Shown: piece after piece, positions 1-12,789 of the stretch
Numbering within the stretch: the stretch's first letter is position 1
Layout of the letters: every line of letters starts with the position of its first letter
Origin: Notamacropus eugenii
Lineage: Eukaryota > Chordata > Mammalia > Diprotodontia > Macropodidae
Direction of reading: 5' to 3'
DNA: 64,000 nt
Assembly: GCF_028372415.1 (NCBI RefSeq)
Contig: NC_092875.1
Span: 51,150,771-51,214,770 of the forward strand
Position numbers and translations under genes: made by a program
Notes under the pieces: generated by a model
Seen by the model: only the letters and a program-made list of their open reading frames with translations
The model's database searches: none
What the model was told of the DNA's origin: nothing

Positions 1-395
1 TTGGTCCGGGGCTGTTAAATGTGTTTATCAATGACTTGTTTAAAGGTATAGATGGCATCTTTACTAAATGTACAGATAACACAAAGATGGGGTTGGGGAG
101 GGGAGAACAGCTAACGTACTCAGTGACAGAATGAAGATACAAAAAAGTCTTCACAAGATAGAAAATTTGTCTGAATGTAATAAGATGAAATTCAGTAGAG
201 ATCAATGTAAAGTTTTATATTGGAATTTAAAACACAAGATGGGGGAAATATGGCTAGTTAGCAGTTGTTCTGAAAAAGATTTGGCAGCCCTAATGGATCA
301 CAATTTCTGTGATTTTATTTGGCAAGTGCTATTGGGAGATTGGAAGAAAGTCAACACCATCCCTTACCTCAAGTTCTTGGAGTTTGATTAGGGAG
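1..395 (+). mobile_element. CR1/L3-type LINE fragment (RT region)
   Basis: The plus-strand translation shows LGPGLLNVFINDL and MKFSRDQCKVL, the reverse-transcriptase text of CR1/L3 LINEs (FNIFINDL, MKFNxxKCKVL). It is diverged, with stops. Confidence 0.6.
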
Positions 396-409
396 ATCAC
401 AGATGCACA

Positions 410-720
410 GAATCATAGATCACAGCAGAATTTTAGAGTTAGAAGGATACTTAGTGACCATCTAGTCCAAATCATATCTGAAAAAATAATCCCTTTCTGC
501 AATTCTCTCCATGATTAATCATCAGTCTATCCTTGAGGACCTTCAGTGAGGAGGACCTCACTCCTTTCCAAAATAGTCCATTCCATTTGGAGAACACTTT
601 AATTATTAAAGAGTTTTTCCTAACATCAAGCTTAAATTTGTCTTTTTTGCATCTTGTACCCATTGCTCCTTTGTTATGGCCATCATTCCTACCCAAGGTA
701 TCCCATGTACACTGAAATAT
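410..720 (-). mobile_element. CR1/L3 LINE 3'-end fragment
   Basis: The plus strand shows CATCTAGTCCAA, TTTTCCTAACATCAAGC and CCCATTGCTCC, the reverse complement of the CR1/L3 3' end. Confidence 0.6.
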
Positions 721-819
721 GGCTATCATGAAGATTAGCTCAGATATAAACTCTGACTCTGCCTTTTTCCATTCTACCACAGAGGCATAAAGGGGGATGC
801 CATCACCCCACCAAATATT

Positions 820-1110
820 CACCTTTCAAGACCCAATTCAAATGCTACCTTCTCCAGGAAGTCTTCTTCTGACCACCCCAACTATTAAAATAGAAAACAG
901 TCCCTTTCCAGTCCTATACTTTCCTCTTTCCCTGTGGCTATAAGATCAAAGGATCATAGAATTTGGAGCTAGAAGGAAAGTTAGATGCATCATCATGTTA
1001 AATACCTCTATTTTCAAGTGGGGAAATTGAAGCTTAGCAAGGGGAAGGGACTTCCCCAAGATCACACAGCAAATTTCCACGCTTTGAACCAACCTCATCA
1101 TCCATGTCTC
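820..1110 (+). repeat. L2 scrap followed by MIR-type SINE
   Basis: 820-940 matches L2 3' text (CTTCTCCAGGAAGTCTTC). 946-1110 is MIR-like (AGAATTTGGAGCTAGAAGG, AAGATCACACAGC). Confidence 0.5.
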
Positions 1111-1139
1111 AAACATCAGTATCCAAGCCCTTAACAAGA

Positions 1140-2300
1140 TTAGTCTCTGGAGGCGGACAGAACCATTGTCCCATGGGACCAGAAGATCAAACCAAGGATG
1201 GGAAATATGTCACTCAGAAGGGAAACCATAAGTGCTGCTGGTTTGGATGAAACTGAGGGCAAAAAAAGGACAACAGGAGGGAGGGACGTGACAAGACTGT
1301 TGACTAAGGAGGGGCTTTCTATCAATAACAGGCCTTCCTGAGAAGGGCCAGGGGTCTTCCCAGAAGCCAGTGGAGTAGCAATGTAAGCATTGGCTCTCTT
1401 CCCTCCTCTCCTTCCCATGACTAACTTGGGAGGAGCTTTCCTGGAGAGAGGGGCAGGTGCTGGCAGGCTCTTCTTCCCAGGGTGTAACTAGCCATTAAGG
1501 GACCTTCCCAGACCAAGGGGTCTGAGAATTGCATAAACTAAGAGCCCCTACCTCTTCCTTAGTACGTCACTGGAGCACTAGCCATGATCAGTAGGACCCT
1601 AAATGAACAATCTTCTCTTTTTGTGTGTAAATAATTTTCCAGAGTGAATATGCCTCAGGTAGCCTTCCAGTCACTATAAAAGTAAGAAAAGCTCCTAATT
1701 TGGGGCTGGTTGAAATCCATTCCCTTGGGGAGGCTGATGGAAGTAGGTCAATTCCTTTCTTCCTCTACCAGTCATTCAATGCCCCATGATCTCTCCCTAG
1801 TTTCAGGCCTATCTCTCTGCTGTCCCCCAACTGTCTCCTCATGCATTGGCCTCTGCATACATGATTTCAGTTTGCCTAGGATCACACAGCTGGTAAGGAT
1901 CAGAGGCATCAGGGATTGGAATCTAGAACTCCTTCAATAAAGCATGGACCAGAGCACTGAGAACTAAGAAGGAACCTGAAATATTGAATAATACAATATG
2001 GATTTTTTTCTTTGATACCATCCATTCAATCCCCCTTTTTTACAGAAGAGGAAACTGAGGCTCAGGGAGAAACTTTAGTTCTATTTGAATAATATTTAAA
2101 GATTAAAATTCAGGTTGAATGAAGGCTCAGAACTATGCTCTGGATAAGGACTTTTTTTCAGAGTGGGAGGTGGAATGGGGAGGGGTGCTATATTTGGGTC
2201 AAGAACTGCTCCTTGAGAACAAAGGACAATGTTGATTGTCCTTTAATGTTTATAGACAAAGAGAAAGAGGAATCTACTCATCTATCCTGCTTCTAGCCCA
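1140..2300. other. Mostly unassigned stretch
   Basis: No gene seen. It holds two MIR tail scraps (about 1868-1935, GATCACACAGCTGGTAAG; about 2040-2080, GAGGAAACTGAGGC) in otherwise unrecognised sequence. Confidence 0.3.
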
Positions 2301-2309
2301 AATATAACT

Positions 2310-3690
2310 ATTAGAATATAAGCCTCTTGTGGGCAGGATGTGTTTTTGCTTTAACTTTATCTTCTGAGAGCTTAGCTAGATGTCTGGCATGTAGAAGAAA
2401 CTCAATAAGGGTTCCCTCCTCCCACCTTCCGAAATGAGAACATTGCTTTAAGCTTCACTGAAAAAAAAAATATGAGGCCATCTACCTAGGACTCTCTCTT
2501 CTCCCCTTCCCCTCATCTCATCTCACCTGCCTTCACCCACCATCTCCTCTTTCATCCCTGCCACACAGGAAGCAGCCTTTCTTACCAAGACAACCCCCTT
2601 TACATTGCACAAGTGATCCCATTCCCTTCTGTCTTCTCCAATAAATTGCCCCCCTCTAATATCCCTACTCTTTTCCTAATCCTCAATCTCTCCCTGTCTA
2701 CTGGCTATTTCCCTGCCACCCACAAACCCACCCATGTCTCCCCCATCCTCAAAAAGCCCTCAACTTGATCCTTCCACTCCCACTAATAATTGTCCCATGT
2801 TTCTACTTTATTCTGTGGCCGAAGTTCTTGAGAAGGCCATTTACTTACAATGAGACATCTTAAACTCATTATGTCCCAACATTGTCTTCCCTTCCTAGTG
2901 AGAACACTCCCATCTTCTGAGTCACTAAAATGTCATCCTCAGTTTCTCACTCTCTGTTGATAGTCCTATGGTTTCTATCTTGAAAACACCTCTCACTCAA
3001 GCCCCCTTCTCCCCTTGGATACTGCCACCATGCCGGTTCTGGACCTTGCAATAAATTGCCTGTGGCTTGGTCTCCCTGCCTCGAGCCCCTGCCTAATCCA
3101 GTCCATCTTCCACTTGGTCACTAAATTAATCTTCCTAAAGTGCAGGTCTGACCATGTCACTCCCACCCCATTCAACAAACTCCAGTGGTTCCTCATCACC
3201 ACCAGCATCAAATATTAAATTATTATTCATTTTTAATTAAAATTTATTTAATCTTTATTTAATTAAAATATTATTCCTTTTTAAAGCCCTTCACAACCTG
3301 GCCCCTTCCTCCTATTTTTCCAGTCTTCTTATACTTTACCGCCCCTTGATGTTCTTCATAGCATAAACTACTATCCCTCATTTCCCAACTCCATGCATTT
3401 GTGTTGGCTCTCCCTCCTCAGTTTCACCTCGAGGCTTCTTTCAAGTCTTAGCTAAATCCTCACCTTTTGAAAATACTTTTTTGGATCTTCCTTAATGCTA
3501 GTTCCTTCCCTCTATTGACTCTCTCCAATTTCTCCTGCACATATCTTGTTTGTACATAGTTGCTTGCGTGGTCTCTGCCTTAAGAGTGTGAGATACTTGA
3601 AAGCAAGGACTATTTTTGCCTCTTTGTATCCCTAGCTCTTTGCACGGGTGCCTGGCATCTACATGCCCCTTAATAAATGCTGTTGATTTG
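2310..3690 (+). mobile_element. L2-type LINE remains
   Basis: An L2 tail at 2310-2415, then a longer plus-strand L2-like piece to 3690 with AAGTGCAGGTCTGACCATGTC, AAACTCCAGTGG, AAAGCCCTTCACAACCTGG and the tail GCCTGGCATCTACATGCCCC-TTAATAAATGC. Confidence 0.6.
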
Positions 3691-3884
3691 ATTATGAGGG
3701 AGCTGAAGAAGCCCAGGTTAAAAGAGGATGTAATGAAGGAGTTCATACCTCTCTTAAGAACCTCAGGGCAGGAGTATTTCTGGCCTGATATGTCAGAAGA
3801 GAAATGGCACTGAGTAGTATATACAGTCAGGAAGACCTAGGTTAAAGCCCAGTCTTTGATATATGCTTACTGTGTGAATAATGA

Positions 3885-4355
3885 GTAAATTATAATAATA
3901 GTTAGACTTAAGTCACACTTTTAGGTTTGTAAAGCCATTTACAAATATGATCTTATCTCATCCTCATAACCAACCAGGGAGGTAGGTGTTATTTGATCCC
4001 CATTTTACAAATTAGGAAATTGAGGCACAGAGCAATTAAATGATTCCAATGTGCTACCAGTACCCTAGGTTAACAACTCTCTGGGACAATAAGTGATAGG
4101 TAAATTGCCCATCTGTATAGATGGAGGTAATTTCCCCCACAACAATAAATTCATAGCTGTACCCCACCCCCCAAAAATGTCCAAAATAATGCTTTATGGG
4201 ATTTAGAACTGGGAGATGCCTTCATGATCATCTAGTAACTTCTTATTTTTCAAATGAAAAAATTGAGATTTAGAGAGGAGAACTACCCACAAGTATACAG
4301 CTAGCAGAGTATCAGAACCAGTTCCAATTCAGTGCTGTCTGGACCCTGTGCCACA
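3885..4355 (+). repeat. Two MIR-type SINEs
   Basis: 3885-4050 has the CTCATCCTCATAACCA and CCCCATTTTACAAATTAGG blocks. 4195-4355 has GATTTAGAACTGGGAGATGCC and ACAGCTAGCAGAG. Confidence 0.6.
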
Positions 4356-4454
4356 GAACTGCTGCAAATATGCTGGGTATGGATGCAAAACACTGTGATC
4401 TGCTGTCAAGCAGTCAATTCAATTCCCTAGAAAATCCTCTCCTTTAAGAGTTCT

Positions 4455-5095
4455 CTTCTAGAGCAATTTGGAAATATGCCCAAAGGACTATAAAACTGTG
4501 CATACCCTTTGATCCAGCAATACCATTTTTAGGTCTTTATTCCAATGAGATCATAAAAAAGGGAAAAGGGCCCAGATGTACAAAAATATTTATAGTAGCT
4601 CTTTTTGTAGTGGAAAAGAACTGGAAATTGAGGGGATGCCCATCAGTTGGGGAATGGTTGAACAAGCTGTGGCATATGGATGTAATGGAATACTATTGTG
4701 CTATAAAAAATGGTGAGGAAGCAGATTTCAGAAAAACCTGGAAAGACTTACATGGAGTGATGCTGAGTGAAGTGAGCAGAACCAAGAGAACATTGTACAC
4801 CGTAACAGCATTATTCAATGACTAATTTTGATAGACTTAGCTCTTCTCAGCAATGCAAGGATCTAAGACAATTCCAAAAACTACTATGTCTCTTTTTGTT
4901 TTTTCTTTCTCATGGTTTTTCTCTTTTGCTCTGAATCTTCTTTCACAACGCAACCAATGTGGAAGTATGTGTAATATGTGCCATACATCACATTAAGCCT
5001 ATATCAAGTCAACCATCTTAGGGAAGGGAAAGGGGAGGAGATTTAGAACTCAAGATCTTATAAAAGTGAATGTTGGAAACTAAAAAGAAAGAAAA
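4455..5095 (+). mobile_element. L1 3'-end fragment
   Basis: Matches the 3' end of the intact L1 from GAGCAATTTGGAAATATGCC through the ORF2 C-terminus (71-aa open piece at 4610-4825, ending just after SRTKRTLYTVTA) and the 3' UTR. It is strongly 5' truncated. Confidence 0.85.
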
Positions 5096-5357
5096 AACTA
5101 CTCTTCTAGACTAGTTGAAAATATGTTCATTCTTAAGTTCCCTAAGAACCAGAGATGCTAGGAGCATGTCATTCGTCCTTGGACAAGGCATTCCTCCCTT
5201 CATGGGACTTAATTTCCTCTCTGTAAAATGGGTGGTTTGAATGAAGCTCCCTTATATCTCTAAGAGAGACCAGGCTAGCCTCAGGGAGATATGGACTTCT
5301 TCCTGGGTTTTGGTTTTCTACCCTATTTCACCGTACATTTTCATTATTTTCATTTAT

Positions 5358-5475
5358 TCCACCAAGGGGCAAAGTGGTTTAAGTGGACAGAGAGCCAGTC
5401 TCAGAGTGGAGGACCTACGTGCAAACCCCACCTCTGATACATATTGGCTAGGTGACCTTGGGCAAGTCACTTATA
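5358..5475 (+). repeat. tRNA-derived SINE
   Basis: GGGGCAAAGTGGTTTAAGTGG, then GACCTACGTGCAAACCC and ACCTTGGGCAAGTCACTTA, the pattern of marsupial tRNA/CORE-type SINEs. Confidence 0.6.
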
Positions 5476-5479
5476 ACAA

Positions 5480-7050
5480 TTCTAAATGTCACAGAGCATG
5501 GTAGAGGGATCCCCTAGACCAATGCTTTTTTAATTCTCACAAGTCAGAGTCAGGGAAGTTTTCCCCTTTTCAACAGAAAGCTCCCAAGATTCACCAAAAT
5601 GTCTGACCTAAGGATTTCTTAACTCTTACCCTAGAACCAGAGACAGATTGATATATGAAAAGAAGTCCATATGAGGAGAGTCCACAAGACCTGATTTGTG
5701 ATCCAGACTTCTAGACAGAAAAATGCTTTAGCTGGAGAGAATAAGTGATGAAGGCAGGGAGACAGGAGAGTTAATGTCTGTATCTGTGTCTACGTGTGCC
5801 TATGAGCTGTAGGCCCACATATAAACAAAGAAAATTGCGTATTTTAAATCAAAATGTTTTTCTAAAAACATCTTACCTCCCCCCTGAACACTCAGTTTCT
5901 AAGGCTTTAGCATTCAGAGCATATTCAGGAAAACTGCACACACACACCCCAGAGGATCTCTCCATCCCCCAGGACATACCCTATGGCTCACAGAGGCTTC
6001 TGGTAGGTGGGAATCAGGCTGGCCCCATGATACCAGATGAGTGCTGTGGCATATGCCCAAGGACCTAGTTCTTACCCTTGGGGGGGGGGGGGGCTCTTTC
6101 TCCGCTTTGGGACTTCCCTGGAGATCAAACCAGAACAGGGAAGAGAGTAAATTGAAGATGAAGCCACAATGAGGCAGGAGAAAGAGGGAACTGTCTTGAG
6201 AATTCATCCCTGGTTGAACATCAGAACGCTGCAGCCGCATCAGCAATTTAGTACAGTGAGCTGTATGTCCCATTCCTGCCCCCTCCCTATGCAGCCCCTT
6301 ACCTTCCGAGGGGTCTTCAGTAAGCCCATGAGCACATGGTCCTGGGCAGGAGGTAGCTGGGAGCTCCAAGGTTTTGCCCCAGAACAGAGAAGAATGATCT
6401 TTAATTCAGGGCCCCCAGGAGCCTCAGGCAGCAGCCCCTGGCTGAGACAGTAAGGGGGTACAACAGAAAGACAGGGCCACAGAAATTGGACTCAGGATTA
6501 TTCTGGTCCAGCGCTGCTGCCCATTGGCCAAAGCCAACACTTCACCCTCCAAGGCTTTGAAAGGTCTCCTCTGTAGAATAGACTGTGAACTACTGTTGCC
6601 ACTCTGAGGCAAATTCTGGTACTGCATCCAGAGCTCCCCCACTAGACTCAGCTACCCTGGCCTTCCAATCCCACCCCCAAGAACCTTTTTCTTACCTTTG
6701 TGGAGGTAGAAATAACTCGGCTAAAAATCGAGGAAACAAATTCTTCTGTGTAGGTGATGGAGATTTGCTTCATGGCTTTAGAAGCCATAGTAATAATGCC
6801 TAACTTGCAATGAAAGTGACTGTTGCCAGTTCAGGGGTAGGTTTTGAACCTGTCTAGGGGAATGGGGGTGCAGGGGAAGAGATACCTCCATACCTTGTAA
6901 TTGTGTGAACAGAAATTTGGGTACCAGCCAGAAACTTGAGGCTACAAGAAGTCCCAGAGATCCATGTAGCCCAAAACGGGGCCATATGTTTACAAGCTAG
7001 TTTGGACTCTTACCTTACCATTCAGCACACAGAAGATTTAGAACTTCCCA
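5480..7050. other. No gene recognised; G14 run inside
   Basis: Open frames here (such as the 151-codon minus frame at 5914-6369) lack any recognisable domain and span the G14 homopolymer at 6080-6093. Part of 6160-6880 is GC-moderate unique-looking sequence. Confidence 0.3.
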
Positions 7051-7054
7051 GTGC

Positions 7055-7690
7055 TCAAATATTAATTATGCACCTACTGTGGGCAAGGCACCGTAGAAGG
7101 CTCTGGTGATATAAGTATCAAAAATGAAGGAAAAAAAGGAAAAATGCCTTCCATTGTAGTGGGGTGGAGAATGGAGTGGTAAGGATTAACCAGGCAAGTG
7201 CATAAAAGATCATTTGAAGAGGGGGAGAGAGAACATTAACAGGGAGGATGAGTCAGGAAGGCTGGTGATATGTAGGAGACAGCACTAGGCCCTGAGTCCT
7301 GAAGAAAGGAAGGAATTCTCAGAGATGGAGGTGAAGAGAGAGCTCTCTCCAGGCATGAAGGGTAGGCCATGCAAAAGCAGAGGCCTCTGGAACCTTGAAC
7401 GCATGAAGGGAAGTGAGAACTCTACCATCAGTTGAAGTCAATCAGTGCCAGACTTTAAAGGCCAAATGGAGAAGTTTGCATTTAATGATCCTGGCCATTG
7501 AAGTTTCCTGAACAGAGGAGTGCGATGATCAGACCTGACCTCTAAGAAGATTGTGTTGGCAGCTATGAGAAGGATGGATTGGAACAGAGAGAACCCAGAG
7601 GCAGGGAGGCTAACTAAGAATTGTAATAATGCAGGTGAGAGATAATCCTGACCTTGGATTAGGAATGGCAGTGTGGGAAGGAAGACAGGT
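7055..7690 (+). repeat. Old interspersed repeat, family A (long copy)
   Basis: Starts ATTATGCACCTACTGTGGGC and runs through GGCATGAAGGGTAGGCC, GTGCGATGATCAGACCTGACC and AGAGAACCCAGAGGCAGGG. It is the fullest copy of this family in the window. The class is uncertain. Confidence 0.5.
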
Positions 7691-7702
7691 GAGAGAGGAG
7701 TT

Positions 7703-7935
7703 GTTGTCTAGTTGTTTTCAGTCTGTCCAATGCTTCATGACCCCATTTGGGATTTTCTTGGCAAAGATCCAGGAGTGGTTTGCCATTTCCTTCTCCACCT
7801 CATTTAACAGATGTGGAAACTGAGGCAAATAGAGTGAAGTGACTTGCCCAGAATCACATAGCTAATAAGTGTATGAGGCCAGATTTGAACTCAGGAAGAC
7901 TTATGCTCTGTGCACTAGGGCACTACCTAGGGGCA
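7703..7935 (+). repeat. Marsupial-type SINE
   Basis: TTGTTTTCAGTCTGTCC, GACCCCATTTGGGATTTTC, CATTTCCTTCTCCACC, GAGGCCAGATTTGAACTC: a SINE pattern I know from opossum sequence. A related copy is at 37145-37395. Confidence 0.65.
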
Positions 7936-8374
7936 TGAGAGAGGTGTTATATAGATAGAATTGACAAGAGTTGGGCACAAGTCGAGGATGGTACTGGGTA
8001 GCTGCAAAACTGTATCTACAAAATCACAAATAGCCCGGTTTATGGTGGAATGAAAAGATAATGGACTTTGTTTCTGATGTGATAACTCTGAGAAGCAGCA
8101 GGGCAAGGTAGTTGGAGACCTTGCCTCTGACAATAAGTTAACTCTTTTATAGTTCTTCATGGTTTGCAGAGAACTTAACAGAAGGCAAGCTTCGGGTTCT
8201 GGTAATCCCTTTGTGGCTGTGGTAGGCTGCAGGTACAGTTCATGGGAGCTGAGAGTATTTCAATTCTGAACTCCCCAAGATGAGGGCAGGAGTTGTAAAT
8301 TAAAGGAAGACTGAGTTAAGGAAAAGGAATGGCCTGGAGATGCGTGGATTCACCCAAAGAAAGTAGGAAAGAAA

Positions 8375-8585
8375 TAAGCACCTACTATGTGCCAGGAACC
8401 ATGCTAAGCATTTCAAATTATCATCTCATTTGATCCTCACAACAACCCTATGAAGTAGGTGCTATTATTAACTTCATTTTACTAAGGAGGAAATTGAGGC
8501 AGACAGAGATTCAACAACTTGCCCAGTCATATAACTAGTAAGTTTCTGAGACTGGATTGGAACTCAGGTCTTCCTGATTCCAGGT
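8375..8585 (+). repeat. MIR-type SINE
   Basis: CACCTACTATGTGCCAGG, GATCCTCACAACAACCC, GGAGGAAATTGAGGCAGAC, GGAACTCAGGTCTTCCTG. Confidence 0.7.
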
Positions 8586-8599
8586 TACCGCCAGCCTCA

Positions 8600-9300
8600 T
8601 CTCACACGCCTCCCTTCCAGACAGTGTCTTCCAGTCAGACTACACTGTTTGTTGCTCCTCTCACAGCTCCTACCTGGCATCCTCCATGTCTGAAATCCCA
8701 CACCTCTGATGATTTTTAAATCTTACCCATCCTTCAAAACTGGATCCAAAAGCCATCTCTTCCATGAGGCTGACCTTGGGCACCTCAATTCACCTCCCCA
8801 GCCTCCATTCCTTTCTTATCTGTAAATAACACCATTGAACCCGAGGCGCCCAAGGCCTCTTCTAGCTCTCTATCTAGGACCTTATTAACCCTTGTAGATT
8901 CCTGCCCACTTGGGTAAGCAAGATGGCTGCTGCCCCAGCCTCAGAGAGCACAATGTACACTTCCCATCCTGCTCACGCTCTGCTCTGCTTCATCTTTCCA
9001 TCTCATAATTTAAGCTCCCAAGAGTAGACACTGTCTTTCTTGTTTTTATTTATATACGCCGGCTTAGCACAGTGCCTGGCACTTGGCAAATGCTTACTAA
9101 AAGCCTCATCTATCTGTCTATACTAGCCCTATGTCCTGAGGTTTCATTCCCTACTCGTTATTGCATAATACTGTATATCAGGACTGTGTATCCTCCCTAC
9201 TCAACTGTGAAGTCCATGAGGGCTGCAGTCACGTTTGAATTATCTTTGTTGTCTTTTCCAAGGCTAGCATAGAGGTCTGCATGTTAATGGTGCTTAATCA
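8600..9300 (+). mobile_element. L2-type LINE 3' pieces
   Basis: Two L2 tails: one ending AGCACAGTGCCTGGCACTTGG (about 9065-9090) and another at about 9160-9300. Confidence 0.5.
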
Positions 9301-9339
9301 AACAAGCATTTCTGCATGTCTACCTAGCAGGCACCAGGG

Positions 9340-10365
9340 ACTATACCTGAATGAATCTCCAGGCTGACAATTCTCAAATCTACCTATCCTGCAGGCTCCG
9401 AACTCTCTGCTGATATTCAATCTTATGTTTCCAACTGCCTTTCAGACATCTCAAACTGCATGTCCAGTAGACATCTTAAACTCAACACATCTAGAACTAT
9501 CATCTTTCCCCTTAAACCCTCCTCATCTCCTACCTCCCCTACTGCTACAGAGGCCAAAACCATCTTCCCAGTCCCTCAGATGTCACAAGCTAGAGTCATC
9601 CTGAATTCCTCACTATCTCTCACCACCATATCCAATCTATTGCCAAGGCCTTTCAATTTCACCTCTGCAATACCTTTCCAATATGCCCTTTCTGCCCCCA
9701 TTGCCTCACATCTGGATTACTGCAACTGTCTCTGGGGGTCACCTCCCTTAAGTCTCTCCTCATTCCAATCCACCTTCCATTCTGCAACTAAAGTACAGGT
9801 CTGATCACTTCTGGCTCAGCCTTCCCCCACCCCTATCCTGCCATCCCCAAGCCTCCCTCCCCCACCATACACACATTCAATAAACTCCAGTGTCTTCCTG
9901 TTGCCTCCAGGAGCAAATATAAAAATGCTCTACTTAACATTCAAAGCCCTTTGTAACCTAGCCCCCTCCTACCTTTCCAGTCTTCTTACACCTTTCTCTT
10001 CGACACTGGCCTCTTGGCAGTTCCATGAACAAGACCCTCCACCTCTTGGCTCCTAGCATTTTCTCTGGCTATCCCCCAGGCTTGGAACATTCTCCTTCTT
10101 CAACTCCACCTGACTTGCTTGGCTTTCTAACTAAAATTCTACCTTTTACTGGAAGCCTTCCCTAACCCCTCTTAATTCTAGTGCCTTCCCTCTGTTAATG
10201 ATTTCCTTTCTATCCTGTATGTAGCTTGCTTTGTCTACATTTGTTCCTCTACCATTAGGTTGTAAGTTCCTTGAGGGCAGGTACTGTGTTTCGTCTCTTT
10301 TTGTAACCCTAATGCTTAGCACAGTGCCTGACACATGGTAGGCTGGTTTGACTGGTTTACTGATT
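9340..10365 (+). mobile_element. L2 LINE fragment (ORF2 end and 3' UTR)
   Basis: The translation includes ASHLDYCNCLW, matching the L2 reverse-transcriptase block LDYCNSLL. It is followed by AAACTCCAGTG, TTCAAAGCCCTTTGTAACC and the tail TTAGCACAGTGCCTGACACA. It is decayed and not coding. Confidence 0.75.
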
Positions 10366-10539
10366 GAGTTGATCAGAAACTGGGGCCTCAGAAGATGTTC
10401 ATAATCTGTAGGAGACATCACAGCAGGTACAAGCTTCCTACAGGACTGGACTCTATCTCCTTCTTTGAGGCTTTTTCTAGCTAGCACAGCCCTCTTCTAA
10501 GGGGGCCCCTTCTCACTCCCCAGTTTAGGGTGAGAAGAT

Positions 10540-10990
10540 TGGGAAAGACAATTCAAATATTTATAAAAACACCTACTGTGATAATGTGCAGAAGCCTGGT
10601 GCTTGTTACTGCAGGTACAAGACAAAAACAGCTCTGACCTCAGAGTTAAAATTCTACTGAGGAGATAACAATACATAAGACAGATATGTAATCCGAGGAG
10701 GGCAGCTTCCTTCACAGGAGGTGAACCAAGAGGCCAGCCTTGAAAGAAGGTAGGAATTTGAAGAGGTGGGATGAGGAGGGAATATATTCCAGGGACAGGC
10801 AGGGTGGTGGGGATACAGGACTCAAGGTCAGCGAGTAGGCCAGTGCTGCTGGCAAGCAGCGTGCATAAAGGGGCCAGGGAATTCAGTGAGAAGCACAGCG
10901 TGAAGGGCTTCCATGCCACGCTGAGGAGGAAGATAAGAAGTAGGAAGGTTAGAAGTAACAACAAGCCAGGGACAGTTATAAAGGACAAAA
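10540..10990 (+). repeat. Old interspersed repeat, family A
   Basis: Diverged copy with AACACCTACTGTGATAATG, TTCACAGGAGGTGAACC and GGAATATATTCCAGGGACAGG. Long open frames on both strands here are by chance. Confidence 0.45.
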
Positions 10991-11196
10991 TAAGATCAGG
11001 CATGAGATCCAAGAGAAAATGTTTAAACTGTGAATCTAGTCCCCCCTGCTCCTCCCCTTTACACTGTTTAGTTAGGGAGATTTTCTTTCAATGTGAAAGT
11101 TGTAACAAAATTACCTTGGGGAATACCAATAGTAGGAAATTTTTTTTGATGCTTTAAGGATGCCTTCATGATGGAAGATTCTTTTCCCCAAGTCCC

Positions 11197-11197
<1 letters not shown>

Positions 11198-11247
<50 letters not shown>

Positions 11248-11360
11248 TCTCTCTCTCCCCTCCCTCCTTTCCTCCCCCTCTTCTTTTCTCTCCCCCCTCC
11301 TCCTTTACCACCCCCATCCTTCCTCTGTCTCTCTCTCTCTCTTTCCCGCTCTCTCATAGT
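11198..11360. repeat. (CA)n then CT-rich simple repeat
   Basis: About 24 CA repeats (11198-11246), followed by CT/CCCT-rich sequence to 11360. Cys-Val, Thr-His and Arg-Glu peptides predicted here are artefacts. Confidence 0.95.
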
Positions 11361-11884
11361 TTTACATTTTCCTCACTGGCTCCTAGGATCACAGGATTTG
11401 GAGCTGAAAGGGGCCTTAGAAATCACCTCATCCATCCCTTTTGGTTTCAGAAGTGAGCCAGGGCAGTTGGTACGGGGCAGATGGCAGCAGAAGTCCACAC
11501 CACCAGGAGGCTCTCTTCTTGCAGAAGGACTTCCGAGGCTGTGCTAGGCATCTCCTGCCACATTCAGACCAAGCCGCTGTCCTAGGGTTTAGTTGTCCCT
11601 CCAAGGACAGACATCTGCTCCGATTTCTTTCAGCCCCCTTCCGCCTCCCTCTCCCCTTCAAATTCTTCTCTTTCTGCCCACATTTCTCTTTCTGCTGCCA
11701 AAAGAGAATAAGAAATGGAGAATAAAGAGGAAGGGGATGGGGACAGGAGACACACACAGGGAGGACAGAGCAGTTGTCCCTAGGGGATGAGCATGATGAA
11801 ACATGAAACTTAAGAAAAAGCCCACCAGATCTCCCCATTTAAAACAGGTAAGAAGTGAGACAATAAGACCGTCATCATTACAAC

Positions 11885-12005
11885 CAAACATTTATTCAGC
11901 TAAATATTATTTGTACTAAGTACAAGGCCTTATCTAAATTCTTGGGGGTTCAGCCAGTGGGGCATAACCGGGGGGCTGCACCCTCCTCTTCTTCCTTTCC
12001 CCTTA
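11885..12005 (+). repeat. Unidentified repeat, copy 1 of a local pair
   Basis: Shares GTTCAGCCAGTGGGGCATAA, TTGTACT and TTACTGG/TTATTGG context with 12790-12905. Confidence 0.5.
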
Positions 12006-12789
12006 CTGGCGTGTTACTGTCACCTGAAAATAGCAAGTCTAGGACAAGCCAGACCATGTTCTGCTCTCTTTACCCTCCCACACAGCACATGCAGAAGGCA
12101 GGTACCCACTGAGTGTCCCTGGAGAGTTTTCTCCTAGACACAGGCTGTGCAGTAGATGCTCACCCAACATCTGGGAGGGTGAACAAAAGCACAAGCATCT
12201 AGGTGATCCACATCAGAAAGTCCAGGAAACAGAGACACCATGGCAGGACAGGGTCCACGGCTCCTCAGAGTAAGGACTTCAGGGTCCTGAGGCTGCTCAG
12301 TTTTAGACCATGGGGTCAGAGGAAGATGTCACTTAAAGGCACACATGCCTCTGATGCCCTTTCACCCTACTCAAGTCTCAGCCTACTCCTACAGGGGAAA
12401 ACAACAACAATCACTAAAGCTGACATCATAAGAGTGTTTCACAACTCACAGAGCAGTTTACATACATTATTAGCCCACTTAATTATCAAAGCTAAACTAT
12501 GACCTACCTTGTTGAGTGCCTCCCAACTATGAATGGCAAAGCAGACATAAGGCGCCAAGTCCAGGGGCCAGTTGGACCATGGCCAAGGGCCTCTGCATCA
12601 GGACTAGGATTCAGAGGTCAGAGCTTTATTACAAGAGAACTCAGAAGCCATTTGATCTGGCTGCTCATTTCACAGGTGGGGAATCTGAAGAAAGGAAAAA
12701 GAGCAATGCCCAAAGTCTCGAACCAGACCCTGCGACTCCAAACCCAGCTCTTTTCCACTCTACCAGACTGAAGAAAAAACAAAAAACAA

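Noticed and set aside
5914-6369. 151-codon minus-strand open frame
   Set aside because: It runs through the G14 homopolymer (Pro run) and has no domain or homologous pattern that I recognise.
10497-11012. 171-codon minus-strand open frame, Leu rich
   Set aside because: It lies in a family A repeat, has an overlapping open frame on the other strand and shows no recognisable domain.
11111-11359. Cys-Val, Thr-His and Arg-Glu rich frames
   Set aside because: Direct translation of the (CA)n and CT simple repeats.
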